Shown: piece after piece, positions 1 through 5,750 of the stretch | Layout: every line of letters starts with the position of its first letter | Numbering within the stretch: position 1 is the first letter of the stretch | DNA from: an uncultured Clostridium sp. | GTDB lineage: Bacteria; Bacillota; Clostridia; Lachnospirales; Lachnospiraceae | Direction: 5' to 3' | DNA length: 5,750 nt | Assembly: GCA_900553925.1 (NCBI GenBank) | Contig: USFH01000131.1 | Location: forward strand, 1-5,750 | The notes under the pieces: generated by a model | What the model was told of the DNA's origin: nothing | Databases searched by the model: none | The model's input: the letters and a program-made list of their open reading frames with translations, nothing else | Position numbers and translations under genes: made by a program

Positions 1-131
1 TCGTATTCAATCATTGCTGATATAGTACAGAACATCAAGAACTTCTAAGTTCCAAACATATTGTATATGCGAACATATTCAAAAATAAAATATATGTATC
101 TACAAACGCTATTCGGATAATATGCAATTAT
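1..131 (-). repeat. Partial copy (copy A) of a palindromic intergenic repeat
   Basis: This AT-rich stretch matches, as reverse complement, the left arm of the complete repeat at 3603-3892. Positions 28-51 match 3677-3700 in inverted orientation over 24 nt without a mismatch, and ATTGCTGAT at 13-21 matches ATCAGCAAT at 3706-3714. Weaker similarity continues through TATGTATCTAC (about 93-103) to a degenerate end near TGCAATTA (123-130). The other half of the element would lie left of the window. It ends about 30 bp before the start codon of the membrane protein gene, so it probably contains or overlaps that gene's promoter, but I found no convincing -35/-10 pair. There is no coding sequence here. 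Orientation is assigned relative to copy B, taken as plus. Confidence 0.75.
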
Positions 132-146
132 CATTCAAATTTCGGA

Positions 147-153
147 AAAGGAG
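147..153 (+). promoter_or_regulatory. Ribosome-binding site that fixes the start at 162
   Basis: AAAGGAG lies 8 nt before ATG at 162, which is ideal spacing. The longer reading frame would start at GTG 153, but that codon overlaps the last base of this Shine-Dalgarno and has no site of its own. The ATG at 162 is therefore the better start. Confidence 0.85.
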
Positions 154-161
154 TGATACAG

Positions 162-1745
162 ATGAATGAAGAAATCAGACAGGAGAATTTAGATATGTCT
201 GTCCAGGATGCGGATATGAAGCAGCGGGCAGACCGGTTTCGGACGGGGGGATTTGCTGCTGTCATCTATGCGGTTGTGACAACCATCTGCCTGTATAAAA
301 ATGCGTATGGCATCATGACAGTTTTATTCGCCGCAGCAACGATTGGCTTCTTATATTATGTCTGCTCGCATGCACCGCAGAGTAAGGCGTACGATAACCG
401 CGAGGATAAGACGTCGAACCCGCATACGATGATCTACTATATAGGAATCCTTCTGCTTGGCGTATCAACGTTCCTGACCGCAGACCGATTCCTGATCACA
501 TGTAATTACATAGGCATTTACCTGCTTTCGATGACTGTATTTTTTACCTGCTTTTGCGATGCGGACAAATGGGGCGTCGGGAAATACATCCGTGCCGTGC
601 TCGGTACAGTGTTCTCGCCGCTCGGGTATCTGTTCCGCGGGTTCAGTGACTGCTACGTGTATGTGAAGCTTCGGGAAAAGAAGAAATCCAAGGCAATCTA
701 TGTTCTGGTTGGCGTGTTAATTGCTCTGCCGTTTCTGGTATTGATGCTGATCGTGCTCTCACAGGCAGATGCCATCTTCAAATATATGGTTGACCGGAGT
801 ATCGGGAATCTGCGGCTGTCCGGGAATCTGACCGGCTTCGTGATGATGCTTGTTGCGGTATTTATCATCGTCTATGGAATCTTCTGCAAGCTGGTGATTC
901 AGCCACCGAAGATCGAGTGTGAGGAGAAGCGGATGGTGGAGCCGATGATCGGTATTACGTTCTGCGGTCTGCTTACCGCCCTGTATGCGGTGTTCGCAGT
1001 CATTCAGATTCTGTCACCTTTTCTTGGAAAGCAGATGCTGCCAGCCGGGTATTCGTATTCGGAATATGCGAGACAGGGATTCTTCCAGCTGCTCTTTGTA
1101 GCGGCTGTGAATCTGGTGATTGTGCTGGTCTGCAACCGCGCATTTGCGGAAAGCTGTGTGCTTCGGACGATTCTTACGGTTATGTGTGGCTGCACCTATG
1201 TGATGATCGGGTCTTCGGCAGTACGGATGCTGATGTACATTCAGGCATACCGGTTGTCGTACCTGCGCGTGCTGGTGCTGTTTGGACTGCTGGTATTGGT
1301 TGTGCTTTTCACTGGCACGATCATCTATCTGTATAAGAATACATTTCCGCTGATGAAATACATGATTTTTGTATGCGGCGGCTTATATATTGCGTTTGCA
1401 TTTTCCCATCCGGATACGTATGTGATGCGCTATAACCTGGCGTGTGCACGTGGCGAGGTACAGATGTGGCTGGATGCGGATGTCAGCACAGAAGAGATTG
1501 AAGTGCGGCTGGCAGATGAAATTGCGTATATGGAAGAACGCTCTGCGGATACGACACCGGCGGTATTTGAATTTGTAGACTGGGCGCAGGCACGAGGCAT
1601 CTGGACCGATGAAAATGATGACTGGCAGATATCAAATCTGTTATCTTATCATAGTGAAATGTGTACGAGCCGGAGAGGCGTACGGACATTTAATGTGAGC
1701 ACGTATCGTGGAAAGGCAGCGTTGGAGAGTTACCTGGAAAATTAA
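162..1745 (+). CDS. DUF4173/DUF4153-type polytopic membrane protein
   Basis: Integral membrane protein of 527 residues and unknown biochemical role. After a short charged N-terminus (about 1-27) there are roughly eleven hydrophobic segments, near residues 30-45, 50-68, 89-107, 112-130, 178-200, 223-245, 263-286, 305-324, 335-356, 367-390 and 399-415. A hallmark resembling the DUF4173/DUF4153 families is the GYSYSEYARQGFFQLL stretch at 296-311, followed by PDTYVMRYNLA (417-427) just after the last membrane segment. The final 100 or so residues are soluble and acidic, with a predicted helical EEIEVRLADEIAYMEE region, and probably face one side of the membrane. The start is ATG 162, with AAAGGAG 8 nt upstream. 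The gene is followed after 64 bp by the corrin methyltransferase gene with no visible terminator, so co-transcription is likely. Family assignment is from remembered motif resemblance; no substrate can be inferred. Confidence 0.8.
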   Translation: MNEEIRQENLDMSVQDADMKQRADRFRTGGFAAVIYAVVTTICLYKNAYGIMTVLFAAATIGFLYYVCSHAPQSKAYDNREDKTSNPHTMIYYIGILLLGVSTFLTADRFLITCNYIGIYLLSMTVFFTCFCDADKWGVGKYIRAVLGTVFSPLGYLFRGFSDCYVYVKLREKKKSKAIYVLVGVLIALPFLVLMLIVLSQADAIFKYMVDRSIGNLRLSGNLTGFVMMLVAVFIIVYGIFCKLVIQPPKIECEEKRMVEPMIGITFCGLLTALYAVFAVIQILSPFLGKQMLPAGYSYSEYARQGFFQLLFVAAVNLVIVLVCNRAFAESCVLRTILTVMCGCTYVMIGSSAVRMLMYIQAYRLSYLRVLVLFGLLVLVVLFTGTIIYLYKNTFPLMKYMIFVCGGLYIAFAFSHPDTYVMRYNLACARGEVQMWLDADVSTEEIEVRLADEIAYMEERSADTTPAVFEFVDWAQARGIWTDENDDWQISNLLSYHSEMCTSRRGVRTFNVSTYRGKAALESYLEN

Positions 1746-1809
1746 AATATGACAGGCAGCTATCAGTTAGCGAATCTGGCAGGTATGTGCTGCAGGAGGA
1801 AACAGATAG

Positions 1810-2532
1810 ATGGAAGGAAGAATGATTGGCGTCGGAGTCGGCCCGGGTGATCCGGAGCTTCTGACGCTGGCAGCGGTGCGGGCAATCCGTGAGAGTGACT
1901 GCATCTTACTGCCAAATGAGAAGAAAGAAGAATGTTATGCTTATAAGATCGTGCGGCAGGTCGTACCGGAGATCGAGGAAAAGGAGATCTGTCCGATGCA
2001 GTTTCCGATGACGAAGGATGCGGACGTGCTTCACGCGGCGCAGGATCGCTGCTTTGCCGAGGTGCGGGCGCGGATGCAACAGGGGAAGAAGCTTGTATTT
2101 CTTACAATCGGTGATCCAAGCGTGTACTCGACGTACCATTATATTCACCGGCGTGTGCTTGCGGCGGGGATGCCTGCGTCGATGATCAGCGGCGTGCCTT
2201 CTTTCTGTGCGGTGGCGGCAAGACTTGGAATCTCGCTTGCGGATCAGGGAGAGGAGATCCATATTATTCCGGGCAGCTACGCAGTGGAGGATACCGTGGA
2301 CTATGACGGGACACGGATCTATATGAAGTCGGGGAAGAAGCTGGAACAGCTGATCGGCATGCTTCGGACAGAGCTTGTGCGGAGAAGGCAGCAGGGTGAA
2401 AATTTGGAGATCTATGGCGTCTCAAACTGCGGACTGCCGGATGAACGTGTGATGTATGGGATAGATGCATTGACACAGGCAGCAAGCTACCTTACAATTG
2501 TCATCGTGAAGGTGAAAAAACAGGACAAATAA
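1810..2532 (+). CDS. cbiL: Precorrin-2 / cobalt-factor II C20-methyltransferase
   Basis: A SAM-dependent methyltransferase of cobalamin synthesis that methylates C-20 of the corrin precursor. In an anaerobe the substrate is expected to be cobalt-factor II (CbiL); the aerobic counterpart CobI acts on precorrin-2, and sequence alone does not separate them here. The 240 residues match the family length. Visible tetrapyrrole-methylase motifs are the N-terminal GVGPGDPELLTL (9-20), TIGDPSVYSTY (99-109), SGVPSFCAVAARLG (127-140), MKSGKK (172-177) and the late IYGVSNCGLPDERV (201-214), the last being a strong match to the C20-methyltransferase subgroup. AGGAGGA at 1794-1800 lies 9 nt before ATG 1810. 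No other cbi/cob gene lies within the window; its neighbours are a membrane protein and a PanE-family gene. No cobalamin riboswitch is recognisable before it. Confidence 0.9.
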   Translation: MEGRMIGVGVGPGDPELLTLAAVRAIRESDCILLPNEKKEECYAYKIVRQVVPEIEEKEICPMQFPMTKDADVLHAAQDRCFAEVRARMQQGKKLVFLTIGDPSVYSTYHYIHRRVLAAGMPASMISGVPSFCAVAARLGISLADQGEEIHIIPGSYAVEDTVDYDGTRIYMKSGKKLEQLIGMLRTELVRRRQQGENLEIYGVSNCGLPDERVMYGIDALTQAASYLTIVIVKVKKQDK

Positions 2533-2568
2533 CGATATTTTATTAAAATTCTTCCAATAGCGGATTTG

Positions 2569-2598
2569 TTCACAAAACAAACATAAATCTGTTATAGA
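2569..2598 (+). promoter_or_regulatory. Candidate sigma-A promoter for the PanE-family gene
   Basis: TTCACA (2569-2574, one mismatch to TTGACA) is followed after 18 nt by TATAGA (2593-2598); the overlapping TAGAAT at 2595-2600 is an alternative -10. A 6-bp inverted repeat, TTTGTT (2565-2570) and AACAAA (2576-2581), overlaps the -35 and could be an operator or chance AT-rich symmetry. No clear intrinsic terminator follows the upstream methyltransferase gene, so read-through is also possible. Confidence 0.4.
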
Positions 2599-2635
2599 AT
2601 ATGTACCACAGATCAGAGATAGAAGAAAAAGAGGG

Positions 2636-2667
2636 AAGGAGATACCACTTGCGCATATAGAAAGTGG
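2636..2667 (+). promoter_or_regulatory. Distant Shine-Dalgarno followed by a leader hairpin
   Basis: AAGGAG (2636-2641) is the only strong ribosome-binding site before the PanE-family gene, but it lies 36 nt from ATG 2678. Between them CCACTT (2645-2650) can pair with AAGTGG (2662-2667) around an 11-nt loop. Folding would remove 23 nt and leave about 13 nt between site and start. The same site is also spaced 7 nt from a TTG at 2649 that opens a three-codon frame ending in TAG (2658-2660). The gene's own frame is open upstream to TAG 2558-2560 but contains no ATG, GTG or TTG start. Whether this is regulation or just a poor initiation region is inference. Confidence 0.45.
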
Positions 2668-2677
2668 CAGATCATAT

Positions 2678-3595
2678 ATGAAATATGCAATTATAGGAGC
2701 CGGTGGATGCGGCGGAAGCATCGGTGCATTCTTGGCGGAAGCCGGACAGGATGTAACATTGATTGCGCGTGGCGCACACCTTGCAGCAATCAGAGAACAT
2801 GGTATATGTGTGGAGTCACCAAGCCGGACATGTACCGTGACAGACATAAAGGCAGTTGATGAGGCAGGATATGCGGAGATTCCGGATGTCCTGTTTGTGT
2901 GTGTCAAAGGATATTCGATTCCGGATATCATTCCATTTTTGAGAGAACATAGCGATGCGGAGACATTGATCGTTCCGATCCTGAACATCTACGGAACCGG
3001 TGCGAAGCTGCAGCAGGAGCTGCCGGATACGACAGTTGTAGATGGCTGTATCTACATTGCGGCGGAGATTAAGGAACCGGGCGTGATCTTACAAAAAGGC
3101 GATATCTTCCGTATCGTATTTGGCGCACGGAAGGGACAGGCGCTTTGCCGGAAGATGTTCCTCTTAGAGCAGGAATTAAAGGCAGCAGGCATCGATGCGG
3201 TACTTTCCGATCAGATTGAACGGGATGCATTTCAGAAATACGCGTATGTGTCACCGATGGCAGCCTGCGGTCTGTATTATGATGCGAAAGCAGAAGTATT
3301 CCAGCGCGCAGGAGAGGAGCGGATGCTTTTGATCCGGTGTATGAAGGAAATCGACGCACTTGCAACAGCCATGGGAATCCCATTTCTGGTTGATGTTGAG
3401 AAGACGAATCTGGACATCTTAGATGCACTTGTACCGGAGGCTTCCACCTCCATGCAGCGGGACATCTGGGCAGGAAAACCATCGGAAATCGATGGATTGC
3501 TGTATGAGCCGCTTCGTCTTGGACAACAATATGGAGTAGAGATGCCGAACTACGAGATGATCGTGAAGGTATTGAAGGAGAAGTACGGAGAGTAG
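2678..3595 (+). CDS. Ketopantoate reductase (PanE/ApbA) family protein
   Basis: A predicted cytoplasmic NAD(P)H-dependent oxidoreductase of 305 residues, the usual family length. True PanE reduces 2-dehydropantoate to pantoate for coenzyme A synthesis. The Rossmann N-terminus has GxGxxG as GAGGCG (7-12), with IARG (29-32) closing the second strand as is typical for NADPH binding. Further family positions are LFVCVKGY (72-79), Asn103 in the ILN-x-YG segment, Lys187 in FQKYAY (the expected catalytic lysine), and Ser258 with Glu270 in the TSMQRDIWAGKPSEID stretch (257-272), at the same 12-residue separation as Ser244/Glu256 of the E. coli enzyme as I remember it. The Asn-rich segment that follows the lysine in E. 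coli PanE is replaced by YVSPMAACG, so another 2-oxoacid-type substrate is possible. No panB, panC or panD gene is nearby. Initiation at ATG 2678 is supported by coding start, not by a good adjacent ribosome-binding site. Confidence 0.85.
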   Translation: MKYAIIGAGGCGGSIGAFLAEAGQDVTLIARGAHLAAIREHGICVESPSRTCTVTDIKAVDEAGYAEIPDVLFVCVKGYSIPDIIPFLREHSDAETLIVPILNIYGTGAKLQQELPDTTVVDGCIYIAAEIKEPGVILQKGDIFRIVFGARKGQALCRKMFLLEQELKAAGIDAVLSDQIERDAFQKYAYVSPMAACGLYYDAKAEVFQRAGEERMLLIRCMKEIDALATAMGIPFLVDVEKTNLDILDALVPEASTSMQRDIWAGKPSEIDGLLYEPLRLGQQYGVEMPNYEMIVKVLKEKYGE

Positions 3596-3602
3596 AAAGC
3601 GT

Positions 3603-3892
3603 AAATTGCACAACGTATTCATCCGTGTAGATTACATGTATTTCGATATAATTTCGCGAAATATGCATATGTTTGAAACTTAGAAGTTCTTGATGTTCTG
3701 CTGTAATCAGCAATGTTTGAACACGATGTTCAAACAAGCCGCCGCTGAGACAGGGATGTCGAATCGGCGGCGGTTGCGTACGGTAAGAATATGTAGATCA
3801 GAACATCTAGAACTTCTTGGTTTCAATACATCGCATATGGAGTGAATTATATTGAAATACATGTTATAGATGTAGAATACGTTGTGCATTAT
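3603..3892 (+). repeat. Complete palindromic MITE-like intergenic repeat (copy B)
   Basis: This non-coding interval fills nearly all of the gap between the reductase gene and ftsH. Its ends are a perfect 14-bp inverted repeat: TGCACAACGTATTC (3607-3620) and GAATACGTTGTGCA (3875-3888), and TA lies just outside similar positions on both sides. The arms stay complementary inward: ACATGTATTT (3634-3643) pairs with AAATACATGT (3855-3864), and GAAGTTCTTGATGTTCTG (3683-3700) with 3799-3816 at 17 of 18 positions. The centre (about 3714-3773) carries further hairpins. A second, partial copy is at 1-131 in opposite orientation. There is no transposase inside. It may be a non-autonomous transposable element or a structured intergenic repeat; target duplication cannot be proven from one site. 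Confidence 0.8.
3699..3773 (+). other. Cluster of nested hairpins at the repeat centre
   Basis: Three separate hairpins can form in tandem. TGCTG (3699-3703) pairs with CAGCA (3708-3712). TGTTTGAAC (3714-3722) pairs perfectly with GTTCAAACA (3728-3736) around a 5-nt loop. GCCGCCG (3738-3744) pairs with CGGCGGC (3765-3771), enclosing an inner GACA/TGTC stem (3749-3752 and 3757-3760) capped by GGGA, a GNRA-type tetraloop. The GC-rich stem is followed by TTGCGTACGG and not a T-run, so it does not look like a standard intrinsic terminator in the + direction. It could act as a transcript-stabilising or attenuating structure. Confidence 0.6.
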
Positions 3893-3916
3893 AGTATGGA
3901 AAGGAAGTATGCAGAG

Positions 3917-5750
3917 ATGAAAGAAGTAAAATCACCCAAACGTCCGTTGATCTTCTATTACGGAATCGTGCTGGTAGTATTGCTGATGTTTAATTTATTT
4001 ATCACCCCGATGCTGGCAGAACGGCAGGTAAAGGAAGTTGATTACGGAACATTCATGAAGATGACCGAGGATAAAAATATCGGTCAGGTACAGATCGACA
4101 GCACACAGATCACATTTACGGATAAGGCGGAGAGCGCAATCTACAAGACCGGACTCATGCCGGACGATGACCTGACACAGCGGCTCTATGACAGCGGCGC
4201 GAAGTTCTCGAAAGAAATCGAGACGAGGACATCCCCGTTTATGAGCTTTCTGATATCTGTGGTTGTGCCGCTTCTGCTGTTCTGGATACTTGGAAGATTC
4301 CTTGCGAAGAAGCTGATGGAACAGGCAGGCGGCAAGAATTCCATGATGTTCGGTATGGGCGGAAAGAGCAATGCGAAGGTGTATGTACAGTCCACGGAAG
4401 GAATTCATTTTACAGATGTTGCCGGCGAGGATGAGGCGAAGGAAAACTTAGCGGAGATCGTCGATTATCTGCATAATCCGAAGAAATACACAGACGTCGG
4501 TGCATCGATGCCGAAGGGACTTTTGTTAGTCGGCCCTCCGGGAACCGGTAAGACAATGCTTGCGAAAGCGGTTGCCGGTGAGGCAAATGTGCCGTTCTTC
4601 TCAATCTCCGGTTCCGAGTTCGTCGAGATGTTTGTCGGTATGGGTGCATCGAAGGTGCGTGATCTGTTCAAGCAGGCAAAGGAGAAGGCACCTTGTATCG
4701 TATTTATCGATGAGATTGATGCAATCGGTAAGAAACGTGACGGCGGCAAGTACGGCGGCAACGATGAGCGGGAGCAGACATTGAACCAGCTTTTAACGGA
4801 GATGGATGGATTTGAAGGGAACAACGGCGTTATCATTCTGGCGGCAACAAACCGTCCGGAATCACTCGATCCGGCGCTTACCAGACCGGGACGTTTTGAT
4901 CGGAGAGTACCGGTGGAACTGCCTGACCTGAAGGGCCGTGAGGCAATTCTTAAGGTACATGCGAGAAAGATCAAGGTTGGCGATGATGTCGATTTCCATA
5001 CGATCGCACGTATGGCATCCGGAGCATCCGGCGCGGAGCTTGCGAATATCATCAACGAGGGTGCACTTCGTGCCGTCCGTTCAAACCGGAATTTTGTGAC
5101 TGAAGCGGATCTGGAAGAAAGTGTTGAGGTTGTAATTGCCGGTTATCAGAAGAAGAATGCCGTGCTCTCGGATAAGGAGAAAAAGACGGTTGCATATCAT
5201 GAGGTCGGACATGCATTGGTGGCTGCGCTGCAGAGCCATTCTGCACCGGTACAGAAGATTACCATTATCCCAAGAACCTCCGGGGCCCTTGGTTATACCA
5301 TGCAGGTGGAAACCGGTGATAAGTATCTGATGACCAAACAGGAAATTGAAAATAAGATTGCTACTTTTACCGGTGGACGTGCAGCGGAAGAAGTGAAATT
5401 CGGGGAAGTAACCACAGGTGCTTCCAACGATATTGAGCAGGCAACCAAGCTTGCAAGAGCCATGATTACCCGCTACGGTATGTCAAAGAAATTCGGCATG
5501 ATGGGCATTGAGACCGCTGCCAATCAGTATTTAAACGACCGTACTGTAATGAACTGCAGTGATGAGACAGCAGCAGAAGTGGACCGCGAAGTGATGAAGG
5601 TACTGGAAGAATCCTATGAGAAGGCAAAACAGCTGCTGAACGAGCATCGGGAGGCACTGGATAAGATTGCAGCGTACCTGATTGAAAAAGAGACCATTAC
5701 CGGAAAAGAATTTATGGAAATTTTCCATGAAGTAGAAGGCATCGATCCGG
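3917..5750 (+). CDS. ftsH: ATP-dependent zinc metalloprotease FtsH (3' end missing)
   Basis: Membrane-anchored AAA+ protease that unfolds and degrades misfolded membrane proteins and regulatory proteins as a hexamer. The 611 residues in the window read without frameshift and are cut by the right edge. The order is: first membrane segment (about 11-33), extracytoplasmic domain (about 34-105), second membrane segment (about 109-130), AAA+ module, peptidase domain. Walker A is GPPGTGKT (206-213), the pore loop FVG is 239-241, Walker B is IVFIDEID (261-268), and the second region of homology ends in RPGRFDR with arginine fingers R326 and R329. The zinc site is HEVGH (428-432), with third ligand Asp505 in TGASNDIEQAT. 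AAGGAAG (3901-3907) lies 9 nt before ATG 3917; an ATG at 3909 opens only a three-codon frame. The gene stands directly behind repeat copy B, with no tilS or hpt before it. Only the C-terminal tail is missing. Confidence 0.97.
   Translation, partial: MKEVKSPKRPLIFYYGIVLVVLLMFNLFITPMLAERQVKEVDYGTFMKMTEDKNIGQVQIDSTQITFTDKAESAIYKTGLMPDDDLTQRLYDSGAKFSKEIETRTSPFMSFLISVVVPLLLFWILGRFLAKKLMEQAGGKNSMMFGMGGKSNAKVYVQSTEGIHFTDVAGEDEAKENLAEIVDYLHNPKKYTDVGASMPKGLLLVGPPGTGKTMLAKAVAGEANVPFFSISGSEFVEMFVGMGASKVRDLFKQAKEKAPCIVFIDEIDAIGKKRDGGKYGGNDEREQTLNQLLTEMDGFEGNNGVIILAATNRPESLDPALTRPGRFDRRVPVELPDLKGREAILKVHARKIKVGDDVDFHTIARMASGASGAELANIINEGALRAVRSNRNFVTEADLEESVEVVIAGYQKKNAVLSDKEKKTVAYHEVGHALVAALQSHSAPVQKITIIPRTSGALGYTMQVETGDKYLMTKQEIENKIATFTGGRAAEEVKFGEVTTGASNDIEQATKLARAMITRYGMSKKFGMMGIETAANQYLNDRTVMNCSDETAAEVDREVMKVLEESYEKAKQLLNEHREALDKIAAYLIEKETITGKEFMEIFHEVEGIDP

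Noticed and set aside
1749..1850. 33-codon + strand frame in the gap before cbiL, overlapping its start
   Set aside because: No Shine-Dalgarno precedes it, it is out of frame with cbiL, and its later codons merely read cbiL in another frame.
2533..2677. Possible riboswitch in the spacer after cbiL
   Set aside because: The spacer is too short and AT-rich, and I found no B12-box-like or other recognisable aptamer sequence.
2422..2988. Antisense open frame (188 codons)
   Set aside because: It spans the end of cbiL, the intergenic spacer and the start of the PanE-family gene with no recognisable motif; the sense-strand genes explain the region.
3069..3737. Long antisense open frame (222 codons)
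   Set aside because: It lies opposite the PanE-family gene, whose motifs are clear, runs into the repeat, and has low-complexity Ser/Pro/Arg composition typical of shadow frames.
3738..3773. GC-rich stem as an intrinsic terminator for the PanE-family gene
   Set aside because: There is no T-run after the stem on the + strand, and it lies more than 140 bp past the stop codon; kept only as a structured element.
3707..3889. Small antisense open frame (60 codons) inside the repeat
   Set aside because: It coincides with the palindromic element, is rich in Ile/Tyr/Asn/Cys from AT-rich arms, and has no convincing ribosome-binding site.
4465..5055. Antisense open frame (196 codons)
   Set aside because: It is fully opposite the conserved AAA+ domain of ftsH and has Ser/Pro-rich composition; a shadow.

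Overview
The window looks like the chromosome of an anaerobic Bacillota bacterium, most likely a Clostridia/Lachnospiraceae-type gut organism. I infer this from the AGGAGG-like ribosome-binding sites, moderate-GC coding DNA set in AT-rich intergenic DNA, a stand-alone ftsH, and the protein styles of the DUF4173-type membrane protein and CbiL. This rests on family resemblance only; no database was consulted.

Layout, left to right, with all genes on the + strand. (1) Positions 1-131 hold one arm of a repeat that runs off the left edge. (2) Positions 162-1745 encode a polytopic membrane protein of the DUF4173/DUF4153 type. (3) Positions 1810-2532 encode a CbiL/CobI-type C20-methyltransferase of corrin (vitamin B12) synthesis. 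It lies 64 bp behind the membrane protein gene and is probably co-transcribed with it. (4) Positions 2533-2677 are a spacer with a candidate promoter and an odd leader, in which a small hairpin separates a strong Shine-Dalgarno from the only usable start codon. (5) Positions 2678-3595 encode a ketopantoate-reductase (PanE/ApbA) family oxidoreductase. (6) Positions 3596-3916 contain a roughly 290-bp imperfect palindromic repeat element with 14-bp perfect terminal inverted repeats and nested hairpins in its centre. (7) From 3917 to the right edge runs ftsH, encoding the membrane-anchored AAA+ zinc protease, complete except for its C-terminal tail.

The three metabolic and membrane genes are ordinary families and show no obvious joint pathway. 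One is a B12 enzyme separated from other cobalamin genes, and one is a pantoate-type reductase. The most unusual part is the non-coding DNA. The partial repeat at the left edge and the complete repeat before ftsH belong to one family, lie in opposite orientation, and bracket the three-gene block. Each also abuts the 5' end of the gene that follows. This resembles a MITE-like or structured intergenic element. I see no CRISPR array, tRNA, rRNA, transposase or defence system, and no convincing wholly new protein system.
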